Assembly: GCA_934277545.1 (NCBI GenBank)
Contig: CAKQUG010000001.1
Location: 124,001 to 188,000, forward strand
DNA length: 64,000 nucleotides
Source of the DNA: an uncultured Alphaproteobacteria bacterium
Lineage (GTDB): Bacteria; Pseudomonadota; Alphaproteobacteria; RF32; CAG-239
Reading direction: 5' to 3'
Shown: positions 35,916-44,604 of the stretch, in pieces
How the letters are laid out: each line of letters begins with the position of its first letter
How positions within the stretch are numbered: the first letter of the stretch is position 1
The notes under the pieces: model-generated
The model's input: the letters and a program-made list of their open reading frames with translations, nothing else
What the model was told of the DNA's origin: nothing
Database searches by the model: none
Program-made: the position numbers and the translations under genes

Positions 35916-36341
35916 TTAAGCCTCGTCATCGTATGTTTTTTCCATGCGTTCATGACGCTCCTGCGCCTCAATCGACAAAGTCGCAACCGGTCTGGCTTCC
36001 AGTCTGCCCAAGCCAATCGGTTCGCCGGTTTCTTCACAATAACCGTAACTGCCGTCCTCTATACGGTCTAAAGCCTCATCAATTTTTGCAATAAGTTTGC
36101 GAATACGGTCTTTTGTACGCAAATCCAAAGATTTATCAGTTTCCAAAGACGCGCGGTCAATTTCATCCGGCTGATTCAATCCGCCTTGACGCAAGTCTTC
36201 CAGAGTGTCGACCGATTGTGAAACAATAGATTTTTTCCAATTTTCCAGCTTCTGGCGGAAGTATTCCAGTTGCATGTCATTCATATATTCTTCATCTTCG
36301 GAAGGTTTGTAATCCGGGGGTAAAACAATAGAAGCTGTCAT
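35916..36341 (-). CDS. dksA: RNA polymerase-binding DksA-family protein
   Basis: 141 residues. Coiled-coil with the acidic tip (DEIDRASLETDKSLDLRTKDRIRKLIAKI), then the zinc-finger region GYCEETGEPIGLGRLEARPVATLSIEAQERHE. Only one of the four zinc cysteines remains, which is usual for alphaproteobacterial DksA. With ppGpp it tunes rRNA and amino-acid promoters. First gene of the dksA-maf-rng-yacG-mla run. Confidence 0.93.
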   Translation of the reverse strand: MTASIVLPPDYKPSEDEEYMNDMQLEYFRQKLENWKKSIVSQSVDTLEDLRQGGLNQPDEIDRASLETDKSLDLRTKDRIRKLIAKIDEALDRIEDGSYGYCEETGEPIGLGRLEARPVATLSIEAQERHERMEKTYDDEA

Positions 36342-36435
36342 TAAAATATCTCCTTATATAAAAATTATTTTCTAAATAGTTAGCAATTTTGTGTTAAAAC
36401 TTCAACATCTTTTCTGATTTAACCACATAAAACGC

Positions 36436-37074
36436 TTAGTTAAACACCCACATAATGGAATTACCTTTTTCCAAATTGCATTGCCCCATATCGTCAACAC
36501 TTTTACCGGTTAAAGCGGAACGAGTTGTCGGAAGCTGATAAGTTCCCGGAGTGCTTGAGGTGTAAATCGGCCAATACCAGTAATGTTTTGTATTTATAAC
36601 AATAGAGTCCAAATCAACGGTTTTATTTTGTTCCCATTCCTTCATAGCCATTTCCACGCATTGTTCGCGGGTCAAACCTTCAAACGTAATGGCAAATTTA
36701 TTCGCGTCGGGCAAAGAAATAGTAACATTTCCGCCGAAAACGTTTTTAAGTGAAACTTTTCCGTCGGTGCCGATGGTAACTTTATATGATGTCGGAATCA
36801 ATTTCCGCCCTTCGGCATTAAGTTTATCAGCAGAATTTCCCTTCATTTCACCTTTAATTTGTTTAACAACCTCATCATACCCCGCATAAATGGTCGAGCT
36901 TTTGACAATCGCCGCGGCAAGTTCCGCCAGCTGTATGCTGCCTTTGCTGATTTTATACTCAGCATAAGCCCCTGTTATTATCTTGCTGATACCGGCCACA
37001 ACCGCCATAACCGCAGCCATATAGCCCATAACTTCTATCATTGAGCGTCCGCTTTGTGAATTTTCATACGTCAT
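36436..37074 (-). CDS. Type IV prepilin-like protein (prepilin D)
   Basis: 212 residues. Leader MTYENSQSG then RSMIEVMGYMAAVMAVVAGISKIITG, the most divergent hydrophobic helix of the seven. The globular domain has ITFEGLTREQCVEMAMKEWEQN, similar to a motif in pilin C, and a second cysteine near the end (MGQCNLEKGNSIMWVFN), a PilS-like D-region. RBS GAGGATAAAGA precedes the ATG. No structured leader here; the upstream gap to a divergent gene is only 119 bases. Confidence 0.82.
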   Translation of the reverse strand: MTYENSQSGRSMIEVMGYMAAVMAVVAGISKIITGAYAEYKISKGSIQLAELAAAIVKSSTIYAGYDEVVKQIKGEMKGNSADKLNAEGRKLIPTSYKVTIGTDGKVSLKNVFGGNVTISLPDANKFAITFEGLTREQCVEMAMKEWEQNKTVDLDSIVINTKHYWYWPIYTSSTPGTYQLPTTRSALTGKSVDDMGQCNLEKGNSIMWVFN

Positions 37075-37193
37075 TTCTTTATCCTCATTTTTATTAAAGT
37101 ATCACAAAAAACTTTTTTTCTCAACAAATTTGCTTTATTTTTATGATAAAACTATTATAATATTGCTATAAAATACTATCAAAAGGAATATAA

Positions 37194-37748
37194 ATGAAAA
37201 AAATTACATTTGTTTTAACATTTTTGGCTTTCAGCACTTTAATTGCCGGAAATGTTTATGCGGATTCTTATAAATATACTCCGTATGTCGGCATGGGATA
37301 TGATTTCAGCAAAATTCAAGCCGGAAAACTACGCCCGGAATATAACGGCGGAACGGTTTATGTCGGTTCGGACTACAGCAAATATTTCGGAACAGAAGTT
37401 TTTTTCAGCCAAAGTTTAAGCCGCAAAAACGGACAAACGCCGCATAAACTGAAAAGCTCGTTCCGTGCCTACGGTCTGGATGTAGCAGCCTATTTGCCGC
37501 TGGGCTGCAGTCAAAAGTTTTCGCTTATGGCAACTGCCGGCTGGGGCGAATATGTTTTTAACTTAAAACAACAAGGTGCCAAACATCATAACGAACACGG
37601 TTACGGCTATCGTTTGGGCGGCGGTATAAAATACGCTTTAGATAACCATTGGCAAACTCGCTTAGTTGTCCGCCATGTAAGTTTTGATAAATTGGATATG
37701 CTGAACCAGACTATGGAATACAGCCTTAATGTTGAATATCATTTTTAG
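37194..37748 (+). CDS. Outer-membrane beta-barrel protein (small porin/OmpA-like)
   Basis: 184 residues. Signal peptide MKKITFVLTFLAFSTLIAGNVYA, then alternating amphipathic strands (TPYVGMGYDFSKI, GGTVYVGSDYSKYFGTEVFFSQSL) ending with LNVEYHF, the C-terminal Phe of barrel proteins. Probably eight strands. Divergent from prepilin D. Confidence 0.8.
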   Translation: MKKITFVLTFLAFSTLIAGNVYADSYKYTPYVGMGYDFSKIQAGKLRPEYNGGTVYVGSDYSKYFGTEVFFSQSLSRKNGQTPHKLKSSFRAYGLDVAAYLPLGCSQKFSLMATAGWGEYVFNLKQQGAKHHNEHGYGYRLGGGIKYALDNHWQTRLVVRHVSFDKLDMLNQTMEYSLNVEYHF

Positions 37749-37763
37749 TTGAGAGGAAAAATA

Positions 37764-38255
37764 ATGTTGAAAAAAATTGTTGTTATTGCCGTAATGCTGC
37801 TGCTGGTCGGATTCAGTTTTTCGTTAATGTTTAAAACGACCGAAAAAGAACCTGCTACCAATAATGTTCCGGTTGAAGCCAAAGCTAAATTGCCGGATAC
37901 GGTTTTTGCCTTTTCCAAAGATTCGCTGCCGGAAAATTGCATTGAAAAAGATGAACAATTCTGCGCCGTTGAAAACGCCGTAAAATGCACCATCAACCCG
38001 GCTTTAGAAATGTGTAAAAACTTAAACCTGCCGAAATTCATTTTTATGCAGGACGCCGGCTTGGATCGTCCGACTGAAATCAGCTATAAACTGACAAATA
38101 AACGTGTTTTGCTTAACAACACGGTTGAAATTCATACTGACAGTTCTTGTAACGGCGGCTGGTTCGGCCTTTGCCAAGGCACCGTAATTTATGTTTTGGC
38201 TCAGCCGGAAGAACAAAACGGCTGGTATGTAAAAGACATATACGCCATTGAATAA
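37764..38255 (+). CDS. Membrane-anchored or secreted protein with paired cysteines
   Basis: 163 residues from ATG 37764 with GAGAGGAAAAAT upstream. N-terminal TM/signal MLKKIVVIAVMLLLVGFSFSLMF; periplasmic part with several cysteines (ENCIEKDEQFCAVENAVKCTINPALEMCKN, SSCNGGWFGLCQG) likely in disulfides. Follows the barrel gene by 15 bases. Unknown family. Confidence 0.65.
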   Translation: MLKKIVVIAVMLLLVGFSFSLMFKTTEKEPATNNVPVEAKAKLPDTVFAFSKDSLPENCIEKDEQFCAVENAVKCTINPALEMCKNLNLPKFIFMQDAGLDRPTEISYKLTNKRVLLNNTVEIHTDSSCNGGWFGLCQGTVIYVLAQPEEQNGWYVKDIYAIE

Positions 38256-38264
38256 CGGATAAGT

Positions 38265-38318
38265 GCCGACGGCTTGGACTGCAGACGCAATCTGCCCGAG
38301 CCGCCGGTTTAATTTTTG
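38265..38318 (+). terminator. Terminator between 38255 and prepilin E
   Basis: CGGCTTGG pairs with CCGAGCCG around an inner GCAGA/TCTGC hairpin; T-rich sequence follows on the plus strand. Confidence 0.65.
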
Positions 38319-39040
38319 AATGTCAGAACTACTGAACAACGAATTTCACAACCTTGGCACATTTGCTGCATTTCAGTCAAACTCATGTCTTTTATAAATT
38401 TATATTCTTCGGAAGCATAGCTGTCTCCATTATAAAAATAGCTTTGAACATTTCCGTTCCAAAATTGAAGTTGTTTTAAAGAAGCGTGCAAAGGCACAAC
38501 AAAATCCTTAAGTAAGGTCGAACAAACTTGAGTTGAATAAGACGATTTATAATTGATACCGTCCATATATATTTCCAAGTATAAGTTTTTTCCGCTCCTG
38601 AAAATATCAACTGAATTACCTAAATCGTCGGCAAAAACTTTTCCGATATTGGTCACGCGGGATAAACGCCAGGTCGAAGGAATAATATTCATTGCCAAAC
38701 AAACTTCGGTCAAACTTGATGATGGCGCTTTTACTAAACTGTCTGCCTGTTCAAGAAGATTCTGCGCCACATACGTATAGTTGTTAATTGTCCGGTTAAG
38801 TTTAAACTTATCCATAGCCTTGGAGTATCCGGCGATTCCACCGACACTTAGTACACCGATAATCGCCAACACGCCCAACATTTCAATCATAGAACGACCT
38901 TGAGAAACCTCGCTTTTTACTCTATCGTCATTGCGAGCAAAGTGAAGCAACCCGGTAACCTTGACCTTAGTACCGGTAAGGTTATTTTTAACATTTTCAA
39001 ACAACTTACACATATTTCCGAACCAGCTGAAATTACACAT
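38309..39040 (-). CDS. Type IV prepilin-like protein (prepilin E) with long leader
   Basis: Up to 243 residues. GRSMIEMLGVLAIIGVLSVGG stands about 48 residues from the first ATG, which is unusually long. ATG 39040 abuts the terminator of the structured leader and has no RBS; ATG 39013, with CGGAAA upstream, is more likely. Part of the leader region (LLHFARNDDR) is encoded by a REP-like palindrome at 38927-38951. The globular domain has cysteines at TQVCSTLLKD, LTEMQQMCQGCEIRC, similar in layout to B and F. Confidence 0.8.
   Translation of the reverse strand: MCNFSWFGNMCKLFENVKNNLTGTKVKVTGLLHFARNDDRVKSEVSQGRSMIEMLGVLAIIGVLSVGGIAGYSKAMDKFKLNRTINNYTYVAQNLLEQADSLVKAPSSSLTEVCLAMNIIPSTWRLSRVTNIGKVFADDLGNSVDIFRSGKNLYLEIYMDGINYKSSYSTQVCSTLLKDFVVPLHASLKQLQFWNGNVQSYFYNGDSYASEEYKFIKDMSLTEMQQMCQGCEIRCSVVLTFKN
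38927..38951. repeat. REP-like palindromic element in prepilin E
   Basis: GTCATTGCGAG, a short spacer and GAAGCAA, a palindromic repeat type common between genes in many bacteria, but here inside the coding frame of the prepilin leader. Related copies lie in prepilins F (52313-52336) and G (52877-52904). Confidence 0.65.
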
Positions 39041-39240
39041 AAAACAAAACCCGCTTCAAAGCGGGCGGATGTTCGAAAACCGTACAAAAACAAACGGCTC
39101 GGCTTATTTGGCCGAAACCTTATTTAGCCGACATCCGCTCAAGCGAAAATCGGCATATAAAGTTTTAAGTCGCTATGCATAACGACTGTTTTTGTAAAGG
39201 GTTTTCGACGCCCTAAAAGCACTATCATGCTTTCATTTGT
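39041..39240 (-). promoter_or_regulatory. Structured pseudoknot leader RNA with terminator, copy E
   Basis: Minus-strand helices: P1 TCGAAAACC (39208-39200) with GGTTTTCGA (39081-39073); P2 CTTTACAAAAAC (39199-39188) with GTTTTTGTAC (39091-39082); P3 AGTCG/CGACT (39187-39168); P4 TCGGCT (39131-39126) with AGCCGA (39104-39099); pseudoknot GCGGATGT (39138-39131) with ACATCCGC (39072-39065); terminator CCCGC/GCGGG (39065-39050) and T-rich tail. Every helix differs in sequence from copies A and B, yet order and spacing are kept. It lacks the GTCTGGGGTGTGG motif of A and B. Confidence 0.72.
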
Positions 39241-39241
39241 C

Positions 39242-39270
39242 ATTTTATAGGAAGCTTGAAGAAAAGTAAA
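39242..39270 (-). promoter_or_regulatory. Promoter of prepilin E leader
   Basis: TTTACT (39270-39265), 17-base spacer, TAAAAT (39247-39242), the same as prepilin A. The distance from -10 to P1 is 33 bases, against 34 in A and B. The remaining gap to metG at 39473 shows no gene. Confidence 0.7.
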
Positions 39271-39472
39271 GATTAAAAGTTAAACTTACAAGAAAATCAT
39301 AACCACCAAGACCGTTATATCCTAAAAATTTATTTTCTTCGATTTTTCTAATTTGATATTTTTTGTTGACTAAAAAATAATAGCGTATCTTGTCTTTTTG
39401 CTTGAGATTTTAGCAAAATAGAGTAAACTCCAAACAATTGTTATTGTATATCTTTTAAGGAGAAATGTAAAT

Positions 39473-41170
39473 ATGTCAAAAGTTTTGATTACTTCCGCTT
39501 TGCCGTATATTAACGGGATTCCGCACCTTGGCCACATGGTCGGCTGCTTACTGCCGTCCGATGTTTATGCCCGTTATATGCGAATGTCGGGTAATGAAGT
39601 TTTGTATATTTGCGGAAACGACGAACACGGTACAGCCTCTGAAGTCGGCGCTTTGAAAGAAGGTATGCCGGTGGAAGAATATTGCGATAAATACCATGCC
39701 CGTCATATTCAGACATATAAAGATTTTAACTTATCATTTGATTACTTTGGTCGCACCTCCAGCGAACAAAACAAAGAAATGACCTATCATATTTTTTCGC
39801 AGTTGGATAAAAACGGCTTTATTGAAGAAAGAACTATGAAACAGGTTTATTCCGTTGACGATAAAATGTTTTTGGCTGACCGCTACATTACCGGAACCTG
39901 CCCTCATTGCGGCTATGAAAAAGCCCGCGGCGACCAATGCGAAAACTGTACAAAAGTTTTGGAACCAACAGATTTAATCAATCCGCGCAGCACTATTTCC
40001 GGCAGTACAAATTTGGAAGTGCGCGAAACCAAACACCTGTTTTTAAACTTGCCGAAAATTGAAACAACATTAGTGGAATGGCTTAAAACTAAAGAGGCTT
40101 TTTGGCCGGATGTAGCTTATTCCATTGCTAAAAAGTGGGTTAAAGAAGGTTTGCAACCGCGCTGCATTACCCGTGATTTGAAATGGGGCTTTCCGGTTAA
40201 TAAACCTGGTTTTGAAGACAAAGTATTTTATGTTTGGTTTGATGCGCCAATCGGCTATATCGGTATTACTAAGCAGTGGTCGGACGAAAATCCGGCAGAA
40301 CGTAATTGGAAAGATTGGTGGCTGGATGCTAAAGACGTGCGTTATGTTGAGTTTATGGGCAAAGACAATGTGCCTTATCACTCTATCACTTTTCCGGCAA
40401 CTTTGCTGGGTACGGGCGAAAACTGGACAAAGGTAGATTTCTTAAAAGGCTTCAGCTATCTGACTTTTGAAGGCGGAAAATTCTCTAAATCCGAGCATCG
40501 CGGCGTGTTTGCCGAAGACGCGGTTAAAGAGTTTCCTGCCGATTACTGGCGCTATTGGCTGATGGCTAATGCTCCGGAAAGTTCAGATTCATCATTTACA
40601 TTTGAAAGTTTTGTAAATACTGTCAATAAAGATTTGAATGGTGTTTTGGGTAACTTTGCGCAGCGTGTAATGAAAATGACAGCCTCTAAACTGGGCGCTC
40701 AAGTGCCGGAAGGCGGCGAATTGCAAGCCGAGGATAAAGAGCTGATTAAAGTTTTGCAAACCCGTGTTAATGATTATTTTAAATACCTGAATGAAATGGA
40801 ATTCAGAAAGGCAACTGCGGAATTGCGGGCAATTTGGGTTGAAGGAAATAACTATATTTCCACAACAGAACCTTGGATGGTTATTAAAGAAGACCAAACC
40901 CGCGCCGCTACTATTTTGCGCCTATGCTTGAATTTAGTACGCATTTACGCTGCCTTAAGTGCGCCGTTTATGCCGGATACCGCCGAAAAAATTATGACCA
41001 AATTCGGCTTAAGCACAAAAGATTTGCCATCACTTAAAGACTTTAATGTAGAAAAAGAAATGTCGGCGCTGAAACCTGGGCATGCTTTTGAAGCCGGAGA
41101 GGCTTTGTTTGAACGCATTACACCGGAAAAAGCCGGCGAACTGCAACAAAAATACAGCGGAGAAAAATAA
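39473..41170 (+). CDS. metG: Methionyl-tRNA synthetase
   Basis: 565 residues. Class I signatures: HLGHM (HIGH motif, residues 18-22) and KFSKS (KMSKS variant, about residue 340). Zinc knuckle CPHCGYEKARGDQCENC around residue 143-160. Anticodon-binding helical domain at the C-terminus; no tRNA-binding OB extension. Charges tRNA-Met. RBS AAGGAGAAATGTAA. Confidence 0.97.
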   Translation: MSKVLITSALPYINGIPHLGHMVGCLLPSDVYARYMRMSGNEVLYICGNDEHGTASEVGALKEGMPVEEYCDKYHARHIQTYKDFNLSFDYFGRTSSEQNKEMTYHIFSQLDKNGFIEERTMKQVYSVDDKMFLADRYITGTCPHCGYEKARGDQCENCTKVLEPTDLINPRSTISGSTNLEVRETKHLFLNLPKIETTLVEWLKTKEAFWPDVAYSIAKKWVKEGLQPRCITRDLKWGFPVNKPGFEDKVFYVWFDAPIGYIGITKQWSDENPAERNWKDWWLDAKDVRYVEFMGKDNVPYHSITFPATLLGTGENWTKVDFLKGFSYLTFEGGKFSKSEHRGVFAEDAVKEFPADYWRYWLMANAPESSDSSFTFESFVNTVNKDLNGVLGNFAQRVMKMTASKLGAQVPEGGELQAEDKELIKVLQTRVNDYFKYLNEMEFRKATAELRAIWVEGNNYISTTEPWMVIKEDQTRAATILRLCLNLVRIYAALSAPFMPDTAEKIMTKFGLSTKDLPSLKDFNVEKEMSALKPGHAFEAGEALFERITPEKAGELQQKYSGEK

Positions 41171-42025
41171 ATGCCTCATTACGAATGGGATGACATCAAA
41201 ACCAAAGGTTTCAGCAATTTACTTTACAAGCTGTATTTAGGACTGACATATCCTGTGCGTCATCCTTTCGTAACCATTGTTGTATTACTGGCTTTTTATC
41301 GGCACGAACTAAGTAATATGTGGCTTAAATATCAGCACAAAATGCCGGAACCGGTACAGCAGGCGGCAATAATAAAAAAGCAAACCACTGACAAAATAGA
41401 AGAAAAACTTTCGGAATTACGTTCTTCTTTAGGTGAAATCGTGCGAAATGTTCATCCGGCATCTGCTCTGAAACCGGAAAAGAAAGAGCCGACACCTAAC
41501 TGGAATACGATTAAATTTAACAAAGTGAAGTATGAACCGCTGAATGCTGATAATAAAGAGCTGGAACTGACTGAACCCGAGGAAAAAAGACCGGAAGCAA
41601 AAGTTCAGACCGAGACTGACATCACTCCGCCGGATAACTTTATCGCCGAAGATTCCGAAAACCCCGCGCAAAGTTATTCTTTTGAAAACATAGACGGCTA
41701 TTACCGAAAGAATGACAATCTGCATTTGGAATATCTTAAAACTCCGCAGCAGATTTTCGGCGAAGCTGAAATAGCCGGCGCTAACAGTTTGTATATTGAC
41801 GGCAAGTTTATGTTTTTATACGGCGTATACACCGACCCGAATTTTTACAGCGAAGAAATAGCCGCCGCTTATTTGCAACAAATAACCGATGGGCAAATCG
41901 TACGCTGTGAAATCGTTGCAAAAACCTATAACCAAACGGCAACGGCGCTTTGTTTTGTAAACGGCGAATTTATCAATAAAGCGCTGGTAAATAAAAAAAT
42001 GGCGCGTAATGTGGCTTTACAATAA
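41171..42025 (+). CDS. Membrane-anchored protein with SNase-like C-terminus
   Basis: 284 residues, starting directly after metG stops. One TM helix near 33-46 (HPFVTIVVLLAFY), a charged Pro/Glu/Lys-rich linker to about 180, and a C-terminal domain GEAEIAGANSLYIDGKFMFLYGVYTDPN with an OB-fold-like strand order that recalls staphylococcal nuclease, but catalytic Arg and Asp residues are not clearly present. Function unknown; the domain assignment is weak. Confidence 0.55.
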   Translation: MPHYEWDDIKTKGFSNLLYKLYLGLTYPVRHPFVTIVVLLAFYRHELSNMWLKYQHKMPEPVQQAAIIKKQTTDKIEEKLSELRSSLGEIVRNVHPASALKPEKKEPTPNWNTIKFNKVKYEPLNADNKELELTEPEEKRPEAKVQTETDITPPDNFIAEDSENPAQSYSFENIDGYYRKNDNLHLEYLKTPQQIFGEAEIAGANSLYIDGKFMFLYGVYTDPNFYSEEIAAAYLQQITDGQIVRCEIVAKTYNQTATALCFVNGEFINKALVNKKMARNVALQ

Positions 42026-42037
42026 GGAAAAAAGCAA

Positions 42038-43474
42038 ATGTGGCAGCCTGTTTTTATGATAAGCGGCTATATATTAAGTATTCTAGGCTTAATTATGCTG
42101 GTACCAGCCAGCCTGGATTTTGCCGAAAATAAAGATGTTTTATCACCATTCGTCCCCTCATCCGTCATAACCGTTTTTTTGGGGCTCTCTTTGTTTTTAG
42201 CAAACTACACTAAAGTAGAAAAAATTTCGCTGAAGCAGGCATATTTGGTTACGACTGTCAGCTGGTGCATTGTCGGTGTTTTTGCGACATTGCCTTTTCT
42301 GTTTTCAAATAGTCATTATGAATTTGCCGATGTTTTTTTTGAAACTGTTTCGGGAATTACCGGAACGGGAGCCACCGTGCTATCCGATGTGGAAAGCCTG
42401 CCGCATTCTATTTTGTTATGGCGGTCGATTTTAAATTTTCTCGGTGGTTTGGGAATTGTTATTTTTGCCGTAGCTCTGTTGCCGTTTTTGGGAATTGGCG
42501 GCATGCGGATTTTCCAACGCGAAAATTCCGATTCCAACGATAAATTTATGCCGAAATTCAGCTATATTGCCAAGCGGATAGTTTTTGTTTACACCGCGCT
42601 TGTCATAATCTGCACCGTGTCTTTATTTTGGTGCGGCATGGATTGGTTTGACGCAGTCAATCATGCTATGGCGTCAATCGGCACCGGAGGATTTTCAACA
42701 AAAAATAATTCGGTGGCGGCGTTTAACAGTGTTTCCATTGAAGTCGTTATCATGTTTTTTATGCTGACCGGCTCGCTGCCGCTGACCTTTTACATTTTAC
42801 TGTTCCGCCACGGCGAAGCAAATAAAAACTATCAAGTTTCGGTCTTTTTGAAAGCGGTTTTTTATTGCGGTTTATTTGTCAGTCTTTATTTGTTTGCAAC
42901 ATCTGATTATTCTTTGGCGCAAAGTTTGAGATACAGTTTTTTCAGCGTTATTTCGGTGATGACAACAACGGGACTTTCTTCAGTAAATTTTGTGGAATGG
43001 GGCGTTTGGACCAGCGCCGTGTTTATGCTGCTTTCCTTAAGCGGAGGCTGCACCGGCTCTACCAGCGGTTCAGTTAAAATATTCCGCTGGCAGGTAATTT
43101 ACGCTTATTTGCATAAATATATATTATCTATGGTGGAACCTAACCGAATTATTCCGCTTAAAGTCGGAACCATTAATCCGACACAAAATGTAATCACATC
43201 TGTGTTCGTCTATGTTTTCTCATTTATTATAAGCATGCTGCTGATAGGAGTTGTCATCAGCCTGTGTGGAGTAGATTTTAACACTTCACTGGCGGCAAGT
43301 GTTGCCTGTATGACCAACGTCGGTGTCGGAAGTGTTGAAATAATCGGACCAAGCGGAAACTTTGCTTTTTTTTCAGCTCCCGTAAAATATATTTTATGCT
43401 TTGCCATGCTCCTGGGACGTTTGGAAGTGATTACCGTAATGGTAATATTTACCCGCTCATTTTGGCGTAGCTGA
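42038..43474 (+). CDS. trkH: TrkH/KtrB-type potassium transporter
   Basis: 478 residues with four MPM repeats. Pore loops ETVSGITGTGATV, MASIGTGGFST, VISVMTTTGLSS and CMTNVGVGSVE hold the selectivity glycines; SGGCTGSTSGSVKIFR is the conserved intracellular loop. About ten hydrophobic helices. Imports K+ and needs a TrkA/KtrA subunit, not seen here. Confidence 0.95.
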   Translation: MWQPVFMISGYILSILGLIMLVPASLDFAENKDVLSPFVPSSVITVFLGLSLFLANYTKVEKISLKQAYLVTTVSWCIVGVFATLPFLFSNSHYEFADVFFETVSGITGTGATVLSDVESLPHSILLWRSILNFLGGLGIVIFAVALLPFLGIGGMRIFQRENSDSNDKFMPKFSYIAKRIVFVYTALVIICTVSLFWCGMDWFDAVNHAMASIGTGGFSTKNNSVAAFNSVSIEVVIMFFMLTGSLPLTFYILLFRHGEANKNYQVSVFLKAVFYCGLFVSLYLFATSDYSLAQSLRYSFFSVISVMTTTGLSSVNFVEWGVWTSAVFMLLSLSGGCTGSTSGSVKIFRWQVIYAYLHKYILSMVEPNRIIPLKVGTINPTQNVITSVFVYVFSFIISMLLIGVVISLCGVDFNTSLAASVACMTNVGVGSVEIIGPSGNFAFFSAPVKYILCFAMLLGRLEVITVMVIFTRSFWRS

Positions 43475-43678
43475 TTTTTGTTGATAATATTTCAAAACAT
43501 ACAAGCGAATAGCACTGCACAAATTAGATGATGTACGTTCATTGTCAATTTGCGTAATCAATTTGTTCAAACTGATGTTCTGCTCATCGGCAATAACTTG
43601 CAAAGCCTCAAAAAATTCTTTTTCCAAACAAATACTGGTAGCATGTCTGCCGGCAATTACAACGGATTTTTTTATCAT
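43457..43678 (-). CDS. Ribbon-helix-helix domain protein next to sspB
   Basis: 73 residues: MIKKSVVIAGRHATSICLEKEFFEALQVIADEQNISLNKLITQID, the strand-helix-helix pattern of the RHH family often found beside sspB in alphaproteobacteria. Its ATG shares a base with the sspB stop codon. Likely a small DNA-binding regulator. The end overlaps trkH by 18 bases in convergent orientation. Confidence 0.8.
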   Translation of the reverse strand: MIKKSVVIAGRHATSICLEKEFFEALQVIADEQNISLNKLITQIDNERTSSNLCSAIRLYVLKYYQQKSATPK

Positions 43679-44136
43679 TATTTTTTGCGGTAGCTGTCAA
43701 AAGAAATTACTTGAGCGTCCCCCGAAGCAGCCGGTTGAAAATCTGCCGAATTATTGGCCGTCGGCGTGTTGCCTTCGTCCAAAGTAAAGCTCAACCCGAA
43801 TTTAGCATACGGGTCGGCAAAATAAGTTATGGCGTCAAACGGAATCGTAATGGTCTGCGGAACACCGCCGAAACTCAAATCAACCGAAAAACTGTTATGG
43901 CGCACCACCAGATTTTCAAACTGATTCTGCAGCACAATAGTCATGGTGTCCGGATATTGAACCTGTAAATTTTTAGAAATTATTGTTCCCGGAAAATTTG
44001 TTTTAAAAGTGATATAAAAATGATTCTCGCCGGGCAAACCTTGTGTCTCAACAATTTTCAGAGCATAATAAACCACACTGCGCAAAGATTTTTCAACGAG
44101 TTCGTCATAATCTATTTTTTCTACAAAGTTTACCAT
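43678..44136 (-). CDS. sspB: ClpXP adaptor SspB (alphaproteobacterial type)
   Basis: 152 residues from ATG 44136 (MVNFVEKIDYDELVEKSLR) with TAGGTGAT upstream; the frame reaches back into the tmRNA 3' end but that part is not coding. The SspB fold is seen in HFYITFKTNFPGTIISKNLQ, MTIVLQNQFENLVV and FGGVPQTITIPFDAITYFADP, followed by a flexible tail and a C-terminal ISFDSYRKK ClpX-binding module. Delivers SsrA-tagged proteins to ClpXP. It lies directly after the tmRNA gene that encodes the tag. Confidence 0.93.
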   Translation of the reverse strand: MVNFVEKIDYDELVEKSLRSVVYYALKIVETQGLPGENHFYITFKTNFPGTIISKNLQVQYPDTMTIVLQNQFENLVVRHNSFSVDLSFGGVPQTITIPFDAITYFADPYAKFGLSFTLDEGNTPTANNSADFQPAASGDAQVISFDSYRKK

Positions 44137-44162
44137 TTTATCACCTAAAAAAACAAAATTAA

Positions 44163-44457
44163 GGGTCTCTCTGTTGCTGGGCGACCCCGACCCCACTTTT
44201 GCCTAACCAAAGGTAAAAGAATTTAAGTTTGTTACTTTAGCTTAATTAAGCAGCTACAGCAACCGGTGCAAAATTATCATTTGCATTCATTTAAATTTGA
44301 ACCGATAACGGTGGTATCTCACCGAACACAACACATATCTTTACTATACACTGTCGAGCCTGGTTCACCCCCATAAAATTGGTGGAGGTGCCGGGTACTG
44401 CCCCCGGGTCCAATGTACCTATTTCATAAGGCTTCTGGTGTCATAGTCAGCAAGCTG
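44163..44457 (-). ncRNA. ssrA: Transfer-messenger RNA, circularly permuted two-piece type
   Basis: On the minus strand the 3' acceptor part comes first, ending CCTCCACCA at 44380; a seven-base linker follows, then the 5' part starts GGGGGTGAACC at 44372. GGGGGTG pairs with CACCTCC as the acceptor stem. The tag frame (44284-44246) encodes ANDNFAPVAVAA, an alphaproteobacterial type tag ending AVAA. Promoter TTGAAT-18-TATTAT at 44494-44465; terminator stem GGGTC/GACCC at 44187-44163. Rescues stalled ribosomes. Exact ends of the mature pieces are not certain. Confidence 0.93.
44246..44284 (-). CDS. tmRNA proteolysis tag reading frame
   Basis: Encodes ANDNFAPVAVAA then TAA. Begins at the GCA resume codon. 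The C-terminal AVAA is the ClpX-recognition end and the N-terminal ANDNF part is what SspB binds in Caulobacter-type tags. Confidence 0.9.
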   Translation of the reverse strand, partial: ANDNFAPVAVAA

Positions 44458-44464
44458 ACGCTAT

Positions 44465-44494
44465 ATAATATAGCTGATTTTTTAAAAAATTCAA
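44465..44494 (-). promoter_or_regulatory. Promoter of tmRNA
   Basis: TTGAAT (44494-44489), 18-base spacer, TATTAT (44470-44465) on the minus strand, just before the GTCAGC/GCTGAC hairpin of the acceptor piece. Confidence 0.6.
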
Positions 44495-44569
44495 GTTATT
44501 AAAACGGAAGTAACGCAAAAAAGTAAACCGCATTCTACAACAAAATTCTTGCTTAATATTGAAAAAATA

Positions 44570-44600
44570 CAAAAACGCCGCCCAGTTAAGGGGGGCGCTA
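44570..44600 (-). terminator. Terminator of the probable 6S RNA
   Basis: A GCGCCC/GGGCGGC-type GC-rich stem with a T-run after it on the minus strand. Confidence 0.7.
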
Positions 44601-44604
44601 AAAC

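Noticed and set aside
44137..44196. Extended N-terminus for sspB
   Set aside because: The frame runs into the tmRNA terminator; the RBS and family start both point to ATG 44136.
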